Assembly (NCBI GenBank): GCA_000381605.1
Contig: KB906754.1
Location: forward strand, 248,001-312,000
DNA length: 64,000 nt
From: Acidobacteriaceae bacterium KBS 89
Lineage (GTDB): Bacteria; Acidobacteriota; Terriglobia; Terriglobales; Acidobacteriaceae
Direction of reading: 5' to 3'
Shown here: positions 52,126 to 60,809 of the stretch, one piece after another
How the letters are laid out: each line of letters opens with the position of its first letter
Position numbering within the stretch: position 1 is the stretch's first letter
Position numbers and translations under genes: made by a program
Notes under the pieces: generated by a model
Databases searched by the model: none
The model's input: only the letters and a program-made list of their open reading frames with translations
Told to the model about the DNA's origin: nothing

Positions 52126-54783
52126 ATGCGTTGGCCGCATAAATTTCTCATGCGATGCCAGATGCTGTTTCGCCGAGGGCGCGCCGGCGACCAACTGCAG
52201 GACGAATTGCAATTCCACCTCGACCAGCAGATCGCCGAAAACGTAGCCGCCGGAACCAACCCCGTAGAAGCTCGCCGTGCCGCGCTCCGCAGCTTCGGCA
52301 ACCCAACCGTCCTGCGCGAACAAGCCCGCGATACCTGGAGCTGGCAATGGCTCGAACTGCTCCTCCGCGATCTTCGATTCGGCGTTCGCGCTCTCGCCCG
52401 CAATCCCGGCTTTTCCATCCTTGCGATTCTGGTCATGGGCCTGGGCATCGGAGCCAACGTTGCATTCTTCACCGTAGTTCGCTCCGTATTATTAAAACCG
52501 CTGCCATTCAAAGATCAGGGCCGACTGGTCAGGCTGTACGAGGCTGATGCTCACGGCGCATTTCAGGACAATGTACTCGCCGGCGGCACCTTCGCGGCTT
52601 GGCAATCACGGTCGCACAGCTTCGAGCAGATGGCCATTAAGAGAGCTATCGACTATAACCTCTCTGGTTCGGGCGGCCAATTACCGGAATTAGTTCATGG
52701 GCAGGTGGCCTCGTGGAACATCTTTCCGCTGCTTGGTGTCGAGCCGGCCTTGGGAAGAGTCTTCCTTCCGAGCGACGATCGCCGCGAAGCCAATGCCACT
52801 GTCCTCCTCACCTGGGGCTTGTGGAAGCGGCGTTACGGAGGCGCCCCATCCCTCATCGGCAAAACCATCCTGCTTGATGCACGACCCTACACGGTCCTCG
52901 GAGTCCTGCCCGAGTGGTTCAACTACCCTGACAGCAAAGTTCAGTTATGGACACCCGCGTATCACGAACGATCCCCGGCAGTCATGGCCCTCTACACGGC
53001 GCACAACCTTGACGCGATCGGCCGGCTCAAGCCCGGGATCACAATCGCACAAGCCACCGCAGAGCTGAGCACGATCCAAAGGCAGATACGCCAACAGAAT
53101 CCAGATGGACCCATCCACGACGCAGCCAACATTCGGCCGATCCTGGATGCAGAGGTTTTTCACCTCAAGACCGGTCTCTACGCCATGCTTGCCGCGACCG
53201 GATGTTTGCTCCTGATCGCCTGCCTCAACATCGCGAACCTCCTTGTCGCCCGCGCGGCAACACGGCGCAAAGAGACTGCCGTCCGCGCAGCCCTTGGTGG
53301 AAGCCGCGGCCGCCTCATCCGCGAACAGGTAATTGAAAGCCTTGTCCTCTCCGTCGCCGGAGGCGCCAGTGGCCTCATGCTTGCAGAAGCCGCGCTCCGC
53401 TGGTTGGTTCACGTGCGCAAGGACATTCCCCGCGCCGATTCCATTCATATCGACAGCATGGTCATCCTATTCACAATCGGGGTGACTCTCCTCTGCGGAC
53501 TCCTCGCCGGTTTGATTCCTGCGCTATCGTCGAACAACAAACAAATCCTCAGTACCCTGCAGGAGTCGTCGCGCAGCTACAGCGGTGGCCACGCCGGCGT
53601 GCGCTTGCGGCGGGTGTTGCTCGGGCTTCAGGTCGGTCTTACCGTGGTGCTGCTGACCTCGGCCGGACTGCTCCTCAAAACCTACACTCGGCTCCGTAGC
53701 GTAGACATCGGCTGTGCGACCCACGACGTCCTCACGGTGGAGATCAATCTCCCCAGAGGCAGCTACAAAACATCCGCACAGATCGTCTCCTTTTACGACC
53801 AGCTGGTCGAAAAAGTTCGGCAGCTCCCTGGCGTTCAAGCTGCCACCGTCGCCACGATACTGCCCGGTGAAGGCCACCAGCGCGACGATGTCTTCACCAT
53901 CCGCGAACATCCTCCATTGCCCAAAGGACAGGTGCTCGACGCCTCAACCTTTTTCGTCGACCCAGGCCACTTCGGTGCCATGCAAATTCCGCTGCTCCAG
54001 GGACGCGTCTTCCAGTCCGATGAGCGGCTCGACCGCGCCCACTCCGTAATCGTCAATCAAACCTTCGTGCGGCAGTTTCTCAAAGGGGAAAACCCTCTCG
54101 GCAAGCACCTCAAGGTCGAACTCGGCGAGGTGGCAGGATCAGACACCGGCCTGGAAATCGTCGGCGTCGTAGCCGACACATTGGAAAACCTCTCCGACAC
54201 CCCCTACCCAACAATCTATTACCCCTTCTATTCAGGGTCGCAACGTTCCGGAACTCTGGCCGTCCGCGGGCAGCAGGCCCCCTCCGGCCTTTCGCTTCCT
54301 GTTCAGCACGCGATTGCCTCCATGGATCCCGACTTGGCGGTCGCCAACGTCCTCACCATGGACCAGATCCTCGGCCAGTCCACCATCGACGCCAGCTTCG
54401 ATGCTGCTCTCCTGTTCGCCTTTGCGGTGATATCCCTTCTGCTCGCCGCGGTGGGTCTGTTCGGAGTCCTCTCCTTCATCGTCGCCCAGCGCACTACCGA
54501 AATCGGCATTCGCATCGCGCTTGGCGCACAGCGCGAACAAGTAATGCGTCTCATGCTTCGCGACGGTCTCCACCCCGCGATCTTTGGATTGATTCTGGGA
54601 CTCATCGCCAGCTCAGGAGTCGCGCATCTCATCCGGTCCATGCTCTACGGAACACCCGCTCTCGACCCGGCTGTCTTTCTCGTTGTAGCTGTGACACTGC
54701 TGCTGGTTGCCTCCGCGGCCTGCGCCATACCGGCCTGGCGAGCATCTCGTCTCGACCCAATGACAGCCCTTCGGATGGAGTAG
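52126..54783 (+). CDS. ADOP-family orphan ABC permease (MacB/FtsX type), copy 2
   Basis: An 885-residue relative of the protein at 22460-25180, with the same plan: N-terminal family-specific helices (GDQLQDELQFHLDQQIAEN), a first membrane helix after LLLRDLRFGVRALARNPGFS, a MacB-like periplasmic domain, an FtsX block (ANLLVARAATRRKETAVRAALGG), a second periplasmic domain and a terminal FtsX block (QRTTEIGIRIALGAQREQVM). No ATPase gene is next to it. The two copies differ enough in sequence to be old paralogues. Starts 3 bases after the padR stop with GGAGGCG as ribosome site. Substrate unknown. Confidence 0.9.
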   Translation: MRWPHKFLMRCQMLFRRGRAGDQLQDELQFHLDQQIAENVAAGTNPVEARRAALRSFGNPTVLREQARDTWSWQWLELLLRDLRFGVRALARNPGFSILAILVMGLGIGANVAFFTVVRSVLLKPLPFKDQGRLVRLYEADAHGAFQDNVLAGGTFAAWQSRSHSFEQMAIKRAIDYNLSGSGGQLPELVHGQVASWNIFPLLGVEPALGRVFLPSDDRREANATVLLTWGLWKRRYGGAPSLIGKTILLDARPYTVLGVLPEWFNYPDSKVQLWTPAYHERSPAVMALYTAHNLDAIGRLKPGITIAQATAELSTIQRQIRQQNPDGPIHDAANIRPILDAEVFHLKTGLYAMLAATGCLLLIACLNIANLLVARAATRRKETAVRAALGGSRGRLIREQVIESLVLSVAGGASGLMLAEAALRWLVHVRKDIPRADSIHIDSMVILFTIGVTLLCGLLAGLIPALSSNNKQILSTLQESSRSYSGGHAGVRLRRVLLGLQVGLTVVLLTSAGLLLKTYTRLRSVDIGCATHDVLTVEINLPRGSYKTSAQIVSFYDQLVEKVRQLPGVQAATVATILPGEGHQRDDVFTIREHPPLPKGQVLDASTFFVDPGHFGAMQIPLLQGRVFQSDERLDRAHSVIVNQTFVRQFLKGENPLGKHLKVELGEVAGSDTGLEIVGVVADTLENLSDTPYPTIYYPFYSGSQRSGTLAVRGQQAPSGLSLPVQHAIASMDPDLAVANVLTMDQILGQSTIDASFDAALLFAFAVISLLLAAVGLFGVLSFIVAQRTTEIGIRIALGAQREQVMRLMLRDGLHPAIFGLILGLIASSGVAHLIRSMLYGTPALDPAVFLVVAVTLLLVASAACAIPAWRASRLDPMTALRME

Positions 54784-55007
54784 GAACTCGAAACCAGGTG
54801 GCCGAAAGCCGTCGATTCGTCGAACGAGTCGGAAGCCGTGTGATCGGACCAACACCTCCGGCTGATGTCGATTCTGTTCTTTCTGAGAAGATTGGTTCCC
54901 TATCAATCTTTTGGTTGAGGTGATACACGAACACTCGGCGTACGATGTTTCCTTCAACAGAGAGAGCGCACTTCCTGTCAGGAAGACCCATACTTCGAGG
55001 TAGAAGA

Positions 55008-55373
55008 ATGACTAGTTCATTTCGTAAGTTTTTAGCATCCACCGTCGTCGGAGTAACCTGTTTCGCCATCGCTGCAGATAACGGCCCCGAAATTAAGATC
55101 TCAGGTTGGGTGATCGATTCGGCATGTGCCTACACCAAGGGTCTCGACAAACCTATCGGTGTAGCCTGTGCCAAGGCGTGCGCAAAGAACGGCTCTCCCC
55201 TCGTCATCCTTCGCGACGATGGAACCATCTTCCTCCCTATCGACGACAAAACCCCCTCATCTTCGCAAAACTCGAAGCTGATGCCGTTTGCGGGCGAGCA
55301 CGTAACCGTCACTGGCAAAGACTACGTGCGCAACTCGTCGCATGCTCTGGTCATCGACAAGATCTCCAGGTAG
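55008..55373 (+). CDS. Small secreted protein with a Cys-containing OB-like fold
   Basis: A 121-residue exported protein, not recognised. Signal peptide FRKFLASTVVGVTCFAIAA; the mature part begins ISGWVIDSACAY with three more Cys around CAKACAKNGSPLVIL, and ends EHVTVTGKDYVRNSSHALVIDKI. The strand pattern suggests a small beta-barrel. GAGG lies 8 bases before ATG 55008, which is better than the start at 54945. The DUF3179 gene follows after 35 bases in the same direction and may be co-transcribed. Confidence 0.65.
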   Translation: MTSSFRKFLASTVVGVTCFAIAADNGPEIKISGWVIDSACAYTKGLDKPIGVACAKACAKNGSPLVILRDDGTIFLPIDDKTPSSSQNSKLMPFAGEHVTVTGKDYVRNSSHALVIDKISR

Positions 55374-55408
55374 TGCGATCCCGCAAACCCCATCGCAGTG
55401 AGGCGTTC

Positions 55409-56653
55409 ATGGCGCAGGTATTGGAACAAAGGAAAGTAGGAACGCGGGCGTGGCGGTTGCTGACGTCTGGACTGGCGCTTGCCATAGTGTCGGCAGCTTG
55501 CGTCTATATTCCGATACACATCATTCGGCCATTTCATCCTCAGAATCCCACGGCGTTGACCGCGGCCCTTCGAATTCATGACGCAGGACCGTGGCTCGCT
55601 GGTCTTTGTGCTGCATTGATCGTCGCGTTGACGATCTGGTCATGGAAGAAAGTCTCGGGGATTAGAACATCTGGAAAAGGCCAACAGATTGGGTTTCGAG
55701 TCGCAATGGTCTGTCTCTGCGTCGTCGCGATTGCAGGCGCCGGCCTGACCCACTTCAACATCTTCGAGAAGATGTTTCATCCCTACGATGCGCCGGCGTT
55801 TGGCAGTGCGGACAGAGCGCCGGTCGATCGGGACGACATGGTGCTCGCGGTGCTGCTTGGCGGCCATGCGCGCTCCTACCCCATACTGTCGATGGGGTAT
55901 CACCACATCGTGAACGACACTGTCGGAGGTGTGCCGATAGCGGTGACCTACTGCACGCTCTGCCACACGGGCATTGTCTGGGACCCGGTTGTCGACGGCA
56001 AGAGGCTGCACTTTCGGTTGGCCGGAATCAACAACGGCAATGCGCTATTGCGCGACGAGGAGACCCGGAGCGTCTGGCAGCAGAGCACCGGCGAAGCCAT
56101 CTTCGGGCCGCTGAAGGGTCGGCATCTGAATATGGTCCACAGTAGCGAACTGACCTATGCATTTTGGCGCAGGGAGCAGCCGCTGGGAGATGTCCTTTTG
56201 CCGGACGCGCCATACCTTCCTGAGTATGAAAAGAAGGGTTGGGAGAACTACGTCGAGAAGACCCCGGCCATGGTCGATACAAAAAAGTCGGGCATCCAAC
56301 CGCACGAGTTGATGCTTGGAGTGACGGTGGCAGGCAAGAACAAGGCGTATCCGATCAAATCAATCTTGGCGACGAAGTTGATTCAGGACGAGGTAGGGGG
56401 CTCGCCAACGCTGGTCGTGGTGGGACCGGATGGGGTCTCCATTCGAGTGTTCGAAGCTCCTGGATTTACCTTCGCACGAGGCGAAGGCGACAAAGTGATG
56501 CAGGACGCTGAGACAGGCAGTGGATGGAACTTTCAAGGATGTGCCGTAGACGGAAAGCTCGTGGGGCAGTGCCTGAAGGAGATTGACGCCCACAAAAACT
56601 ACTGGTTCGACTGGATGAATCATCATCCTGATACGAGCGTCTTCAAGGGCTGA
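55409..56653 (+). CDS. DUF3179 membrane protein with a CxxCH sequence
   Basis: A 414-residue protein: three membrane helices at the N-terminus (about 17-40, 60-80 and 97-115), then a DUF3179 domain (about 138-410) with DRDDMVLAVLLGGHARSYP, VTYCTLCHTGIVW, GRHLNMV and a closing SGWNFQGCAVDG. The Cys motif reads C182-T-L-C185-H186, which is also the c-type heme attachment pattern; in the family the residue after the second Cys is usually not His. Function of DUF3179 is unknown. ATG 55409 has GAGG about 5 bases upstream. The frame is open 300 bases further upstream without meaning. Confidence 0.8.
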   Translation: MAQVLEQRKVGTRAWRLLTSGLALAIVSAACVYIPIHIIRPFHPQNPTALTAALRIHDAGPWLAGLCAALIVALTIWSWKKVSGIRTSGKGQQIGFRVAMVCLCVVAIAGAGLTHFNIFEKMFHPYDAPAFGSADRAPVDRDDMVLAVLLGGHARSYPILSMGYHHIVNDTVGGVPIAVTYCTLCHTGIVWDPVVDGKRLHFRLAGINNGNALLRDEETRSVWQQSTGEAIFGPLKGRHLNMVHSSELTYAFWRREQPLGDVLLPDAPYLPEYEKKGWENYVEKTPAMVDTKKSGIQPHELMLGVTVAGKNKAYPIKSILATKLIQDEVGGSPTLVVVGPDGVSIRVFEAPGFTFARGEGDKVMQDAETGSGWNFQGCAVDGKLVGQCLKEIDAHKNYWFDWMNHHPDTSVFKG

Positions 56654-56686
56654 CTCGTGGAAGTTGCTTGCCAGAGCAAAAAAAAA

Positions 56687-56706
56687 CCGCATCCGAAAGG
56701 ATGCGG
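56687..56706 (-). terminator. Hairpin with GAAA tetraloop and nine-base A/T tract
   Basis: Arms CCGCATCC/GGATGCGG around GAAA; on the minus strand it is followed by a run of nine T, the form of an intrinsic terminator for transcripts reading leftward. It also ends about 30 bases after the DUF3179 stop and may help there. Confidence 0.7.
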
Positions 56707-56860
56707 TGTTCAGGAAAACCCACGAATCTCTCCTTGGTGGGCGAGACTTGACCAGTTAAACATGAATATCTCTTCGAAAAATAGCTGCAAAAATTAATAG
56801 CTTTTGCGCTGTGCCTGCTAGCGGGAAATGCATCAGACAGAATGACGGCATAGGTGCAAA

Positions 56861-57139
56861 ATGAAACGGGTCTCTGTTTTGGCTATCGCTTTTCTCTCCG
56901 CTTCGCTAACGCAAGTTGGCTCAGCTCAGGTCGGTTCAGCCGTCAACACTGATTCGACCAGTCAGACGAAAGAAAAGCCCACTCCCAACAAGCAAAAGCA
57001 AGCGGACAAGGCCAAAGCCAAATCGACCAAGCCGCCGATCAAAGCTGAGAGCGGGAAGAAGACCACGAGCTCACAGGACGCCGCTTATGCCCTGGCCGCT
57101 CGAAAGGGCAACTCAGAATCTACCCCGTCGCCAAAGTGA
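56861..57139 (+). CDS. Small Lys-rich secreted protein
   Basis: A 92-residue protein: signal peptide VLAIAFLSASLTQVGSAQ, then a mature part of Lys, Ala, Thr, Ser and Pro (KQKQADKAKAKSTKPPIKAE) with no Cys or hydrophobic patches; it is probably disordered and strongly basic. Not recognised. No strong ribosome site before the ATG. It stands alone between a leftward terminator and a gap of 371 bases. Confidence 0.5.
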   Translation: MKRVSVLAIAFLSASLTQVGSAQVGSAVNTDSTSQTKEKPTPNKQKQADKAKAKSTKPPIKAESGKKTTSSQDAAYALAARKGNSESTPSPK

Positions 57140-57510
57140 CCTTTTGAACTGTGGAAACTGACACTGGTGGTTAGTGGCTTTGACCTCCGAGAAAAAAAAA
57201 TCTGCGTTTTTGGCCCGAAAATCGCATGTCAAGCCTCAAAACCCCCTAACCCCTCCCGATCCAACAACATCCGCGTGGCGTATTAGTTAAGCTTCAACCG
57301 CTATACTTGTAATATATAGATCAAAAACAAGCAGCCCCGGACATCAATCCGGGGCTAACTCGTTTAGCTGGACGATTTGGACGTAACCCGTTTATTATGA
57401 ATATTTTGCGGATCGAGACTCCACTTAAACTATTGAATCTAAGCGAGTTACGCCCCGGCAATAAGGGGGGGTACGCCCGCAGGAAGAGAGGAAAAAGGCA
57501 GAGAAACCGT
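57140..57510. other. Intergenic region with terminator-type hairpin
   Basis: No gene is supportable. It has an A/T-rich part with GTAATATATAGATC (57309-57322), the 9-bp hairpin at 57333-57356, and a GGGGGGG tract followed by TACGCCC near 57470. The mixture resembles a dispersed intergenic element of this group of bacteria (recalled, not tested). Confidence 0.4.
57333..57356 (-). terminator. Terminator for the RDD gene
   Basis: Perfect 9-bp arms AGCCCCGGA/TCCGGGGCT with loop CATCAA; on the minus strand it is followed by GCTTGTTTTTGATC. It lies about 155 bases beyond the RDD stop. Confidence 0.75.
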
Positions 57511-58359
57511 CTATCGCCCCGAGTCCGCTCGCATTGCATGGGCGATCGACTCAAGCACCCGCTCCGGAGCGACATCCGTCGCCAGGGGAACCTGCATCTT
57601 CGAGCTCATTCGCTCGGCGATCCGCCCCGCAATCTCCGCCCGCTTGTCCAGTTCAAGGTCGAGCGCCCTGCTGAAGAAGGTGTCGATCACGTTCAGGTCT
57701 CCTGCGTCGAGCCGCGCCACGCCGTCCGCCGGAAGCAACACACCCGACGGTTCCCGTGCCGTCTCCTGCGGCTGCGGATACAGCGCGGACGTAAAGGTTC
57801 GGCTGTTGTGAGTCATCAGCGGCTGTTCGTCGCTGCGCTCATGCACCACGATCGTCCCTGCAATAAAGTCCCCGAGCCGCTTCTGCTCCTTGTTGCACAA
57901 CATGCTGATCACACCAATCAAATAGAACGAGGGCAACATGTCGACGACCCGAAGCAGATTCCGCGCCAGCGCTTCAAACAAAGTAATCTGCCGCCCCGAG
58001 TCTTTAATAACGCGAATCTTCAGCAGCCGCTTCCCCGGCGTCTGCCCGTTCCAGAATGCCTCAAACAGCGAGTAGTACCCCCAGTACAGCAGGAAGAAAA
58101 ACAGAAAAATCGTAGCAACAATCCACTTTCCGGCCGTTGAAGATGCTCCGGCAGAGGCTGTCCCCCTCGGCACGGTGCTGACGATAAGGATGAAGCAGAG
58201 GATCATCAGAAATACAGCGGCGCCTTGAATCAGCGAATCCGTTAGCACCGCAAGAAACCGGCTTCCGATCCCCGCAATCGGAAAACGCAACTCGACCTGC
58301 TCTGGCGTTTCGATGTTAAGCTGGTCGGCGTAGCCGTTGGATTCGTTAGACTCGTACAT
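57511..58359 (-). CDS. RDD-family membrane protein
   Basis: A 282-residue protein with an RDD domain (about 25-175): GSRFLAVLTDSLIQGAAVFL gives the Arg and Asp, GKRLLKIRVIK and RNLLRVVDML the second and third family motifs, across three to four helices. The last 100 residues are a soluble tail. RDD proteins are thought to be small transporters or accessory proteins, and they repeatedly occur with MoxR, DUF58 and SpoIIM-like genes, as here. Its ATG is separated from the divergent SpoIIM-like start by only 9 bases; AAGGGA lies just before it. Confidence 0.85.
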   Translation of the reverse strand: MYESNESNGYADQLNIETPEQVELRFPIAGIGSRFLAVLTDSLIQGAAVFLMILCFILIVSTVPRGTASAGASSTAGKWIVATIFLFFFLLYWGYYSLFEAFWNGQTPGKRLLKIRVIKDSGRQITLFEALARNLLRVVDMLPSFYLIGVISMLCNKEQKRLGDFIAGTIVVHERSDEQPLMTHNSRTFTSALYPQPQETAREPSGVLLPADGVARLDAGDLNVIDTFFSRALDLELDKRAEIAGRIAERMSSKMQVPLATDVAPERVLESIAHAMRADSGR

Positions 58360-58368
58360 AATTCCCTT

Positions 58369-59361
58369 ATGATCTCAAATCACTGGATCTCCCTGCGCAA
58401 AGAAAGCTGGAGCCGATTGGAAACCCTGGTCCAGCAGGTCGAGACAGCCAGCCTCAAAACACTCTCCTCCGCCGAGCTGCGCGAGTTCGGCCTTCTCTAC
58501 CGCCAGGCGGCGGCCGATCTCTCCGCCGTTCGCACCGACGAAGGCTCCCGCACCCTCGAAGCATACCTGAACCGCCTCGTCAGCCGGGCACATAATCACA
58601 TCTATTCCGGCGACCGGATGAACTTCCGCAGCGTGTGGCAATTCCTCTCGAAAGGCTACCCCCGCATCTTCCGCCGCCTCCTTCCCTACACCATTGCCGC
58701 ACTCGCCATCTTCCTCGCTGGAGCGCTCCTCGGAACTCTACTCACAGTCGCACGACCACAATTCATGCACGCCATGCTGGGTCCAGCCATGGTCGACAAG
58801 ATCGAGCACCACCAGATGTGGACCGAATCCATCCTTACGGCGAAACCACAGGCATCCAGCCGCATCATGACCAACAACATCGCTGTCTGCTTCTACACCT
58901 ACGCAGGAGGAATCTTCGCCGGCCTCGGAACCCTCCTCCTCATGTTCACCAACGGCATCAACCTCGGCGTCGTCACTACCGCCTGCACGCAGAACCACAT
59001 GGCCCTAAGCCTCTGGAGCTTCGTCGCCGCCCACGGTTCACTCGAGCTCCCCAGCATCTTCATCTCCGGCGGAGCCGGCCTCCGCCTCGCTTCCGGCCTC
59101 CTCTTCCCCGGCATGCTCCGCCGCCGCGACGCGCTCGCCCTCGCCGGTGGCGAATCCATCCGCCTCCTCTCAGGCACCGTACCCATGCTGGTCATCGCGG
59201 GCCTCCTCGAAGCCTTCCTCTCGCCCACCCACGCTCCGCTCGCCCTTAAATTTTCTGTCTCCGCCGTCCTCCTCACTGGCCTCTGTCTCTGGCTCAGCGA
59301 AGGCGGACGCAACAAGCCCAAAATTCGCACCATCCCGAATCCAGCGCTAGCAGAGACCTAA
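58369..59361 (+). CDS. Stage II sporulation protein M-like membrane protein
   Basis: A 330-residue protein of the SpoIIM/DUF95 family. The soluble N-terminal helices carry the typical RKESWSRLETLVQQ and ELREFGLLYRQAAADLSAVR; five or six membrane helices follow, with NNIAVCFYTYAGGIFAGLGT and HGSLELPSIFISGGAGLRLA as the conserved core. Spore formation is not expected here; the family is widespread and appears with MoxR loci. The start codon has no ribosome site; TACATA ends 8 bases upstream. The start is 9 bases from the divergent RDD start; its end overlaps the DUF58 gene by 4 bases. Confidence 0.85.
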   Translation: MISNHWISLRKESWSRLETLVQQVETASLKTLSSAELREFGLLYRQAAADLSAVRTDEGSRTLEAYLNRLVSRAHNHIYSGDRMNFRSVWQFLSKGYPRIFRRLLPYTIAALAIFLAGALLGTLLTVARPQFMHAMLGPAMVDKIEHHQMWTESILTAKPQASSRIMTNNIAVCFYTYAGGIFAGLGTLLLMFTNGINLGVVTTACTQNHMALSLWSFVAAHGSLELPSIFISGGAGLRLASGLLFPGMLRRRDALALAGGESIRLLSGTVPMLVIAGLLEAFLSPTHAPLALKFSVSAVLLTGLCLWLSEGGRNKPKIRTIPNPALAET

Positions 59362-60809
59362 AGCAAGCCCTGCGCCTTCACCTCGAGATACTTGCTGATC
59401 GCGCTCGCCCCAACCTCCGCTGGTGTCGTCTCCACCACCAGGACACCCTGCTGCCGCAGCTTCGCAATCGTCTCCCTCCGCCGCTCCAGCATCTCCTGCG
59501 CCGCTGTGGAAGCGAACATCTCCTCCGCATTCTTCGGCTCCCGCGCAGCCAACGCGTCCAACTCAGGATGCTCCAGCAGCACCAGCACCACCAGATGCCG
59601 CCGTACCAACTCAGCCACGGCACTCACCACCTCCGGACGTCCCGCACTCTCCGCGATCTCCGTAATCCAGATCACCAACCCCCGTCGCTTCTGCAAATTT
59701 TTCAATCGCGAAGCCGCATGCAAATGGTTGGCCTCCGCAGCCTCGCTCCTTACCTGCGACAGCAAATCAATCATCGTACGCAGATGAACGGGACCATTTC
59801 CCGGCAACAGCTGCTGCTGGACCTTTCTCCCATAGCTCAACAAGCCGAATTTATCGCCCGATCCGCCAATCACCTGCGCCAACATCACCGCCGCAGTCGT
59901 CGCTTGATCCAGCTGCGTCACACTCAGCAACAACCTCTCCGCAAGCTCATGTTCGCTCTCACCCATCGCATTCGGCCCAGCCTGACGCAGCTCAAACGCA
60001 GTCCGCGACAGACGTCCGGCGTCGAGCACGATCCATACCTGCTGACTCCGCTCAGTCGTGTACTGACGTGTAATCAGCTTGGCCCGCCGCGCCGTAGCTG
60101 TCCATGAGATGTTCCGCAGCTCGTCCCCTGTTTGATAATCCCGCAGGCTCTCGAACTCTCTGCCCATTCCACGCAGGCGAAGACGCCGTTTCTGCAGCTC
60201 AATCTGCCGCGCCCGCATCAGATAGAAGGAGGACTTGTCCCCACCCTGCTCGGATGCAGGAAAGATACGCACATCCTGCTCCGCATCGCACACGGCCCAA
60301 CGCTCTACAAGTCGCAGTGGCCCCCGATACCGAAGATAGATCTTCCCTAGCTTGAAATCTCCCCGCCGTGCCGGATGGCACTCCAACACGGCCCGGACTG
60401 CATCTCGCGGATAAGCAATCACTGTCAGAGGCCGGGGGGGCGCGATTATTGCGACATGCAGATCATCCGTGACCGAGACCGTTACAATCCCATTCGACTG
60501 TTGCGCGACTTCATACTCAATCTCTGTGCGTTCCCCAAGTGCAGGAGAATGCAGAAATCGTCGCGTTACCGTAATCACCGCCGGAGCAGGCAGGCCTATC
60601 CCGTCAATAATAACCAGCAAAGCAATCAATCCATCCCACACCAGCATCATCCACATCCGATGTGGATGAAAAAACGCCGGAGTTGCCCACACCACACCCG
60701 CAACCAGCAGCAGCAGGGTTCGCGCCGACAATCCAAAGCCAAGAATCCGGCCCGCACGCCCCAGATTTCGCGCGTTAGCCGTGACCGGTTGTGGAATCAG
60801 CGTCTGCAT
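59358..60809 (-). CDS. DUF58 domain protein (MoxR-associated)
   Basis: A 483-residue protein with two N-terminal membrane helices (about 25-65) and a soluble DUF58/von-Willebrand-A-like part. The family signature is LRDYQTGDELRNISWTATAR with ITRQYTTERSQQVWIVLDAG behind it, the A-domain metal-site-like strand. Such proteins work with MoxR ATPases in metal-chaperone or complex-assembly roles. It overlaps the moxR stop by one base, so both are translated together. It is the last gene of the leftward operon. Confidence 0.9.
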   Translation of the reverse strand: MQTLIPQPVTANARNLGRAGRILGFGLSARTLLLLVAGVVWATPAFFHPHRMWMMLVWDGLIALLVIIDGIGLPAPAVITVTRRFLHSPALGERTEIEYEVAQQSNGIVTVSVTDDLHVAIIAPPRPLTVIAYPRDAVRAVLECHPARRGDFKLGKIYLRYRGPLRLVERWAVCDAEQDVRIFPASEQGGDKSSFYLMRARQIELQKRRLRLRGMGREFESLRDYQTGDELRNISWTATARRAKLITRQYTTERSQQVWIVLDAGRLSRTAFELRQAGPNAMGESEHELAERLLLSVTQLDQATTAAVMLAQVIGGSGDKFGLLSYGRKVQQQLLPGNGPVHLRTMIDLLSQVRSEAAEANHLHAASRLKNLQKRRGLVIWITEIAESAGRPEVVSAVAELVRRHLVVLVLLEHPELDALAAREPKNAEEMFASTAAQEMLERRRETIAKLRQQGVLVVETTPAEVGASAISKYLEVKAQGLL

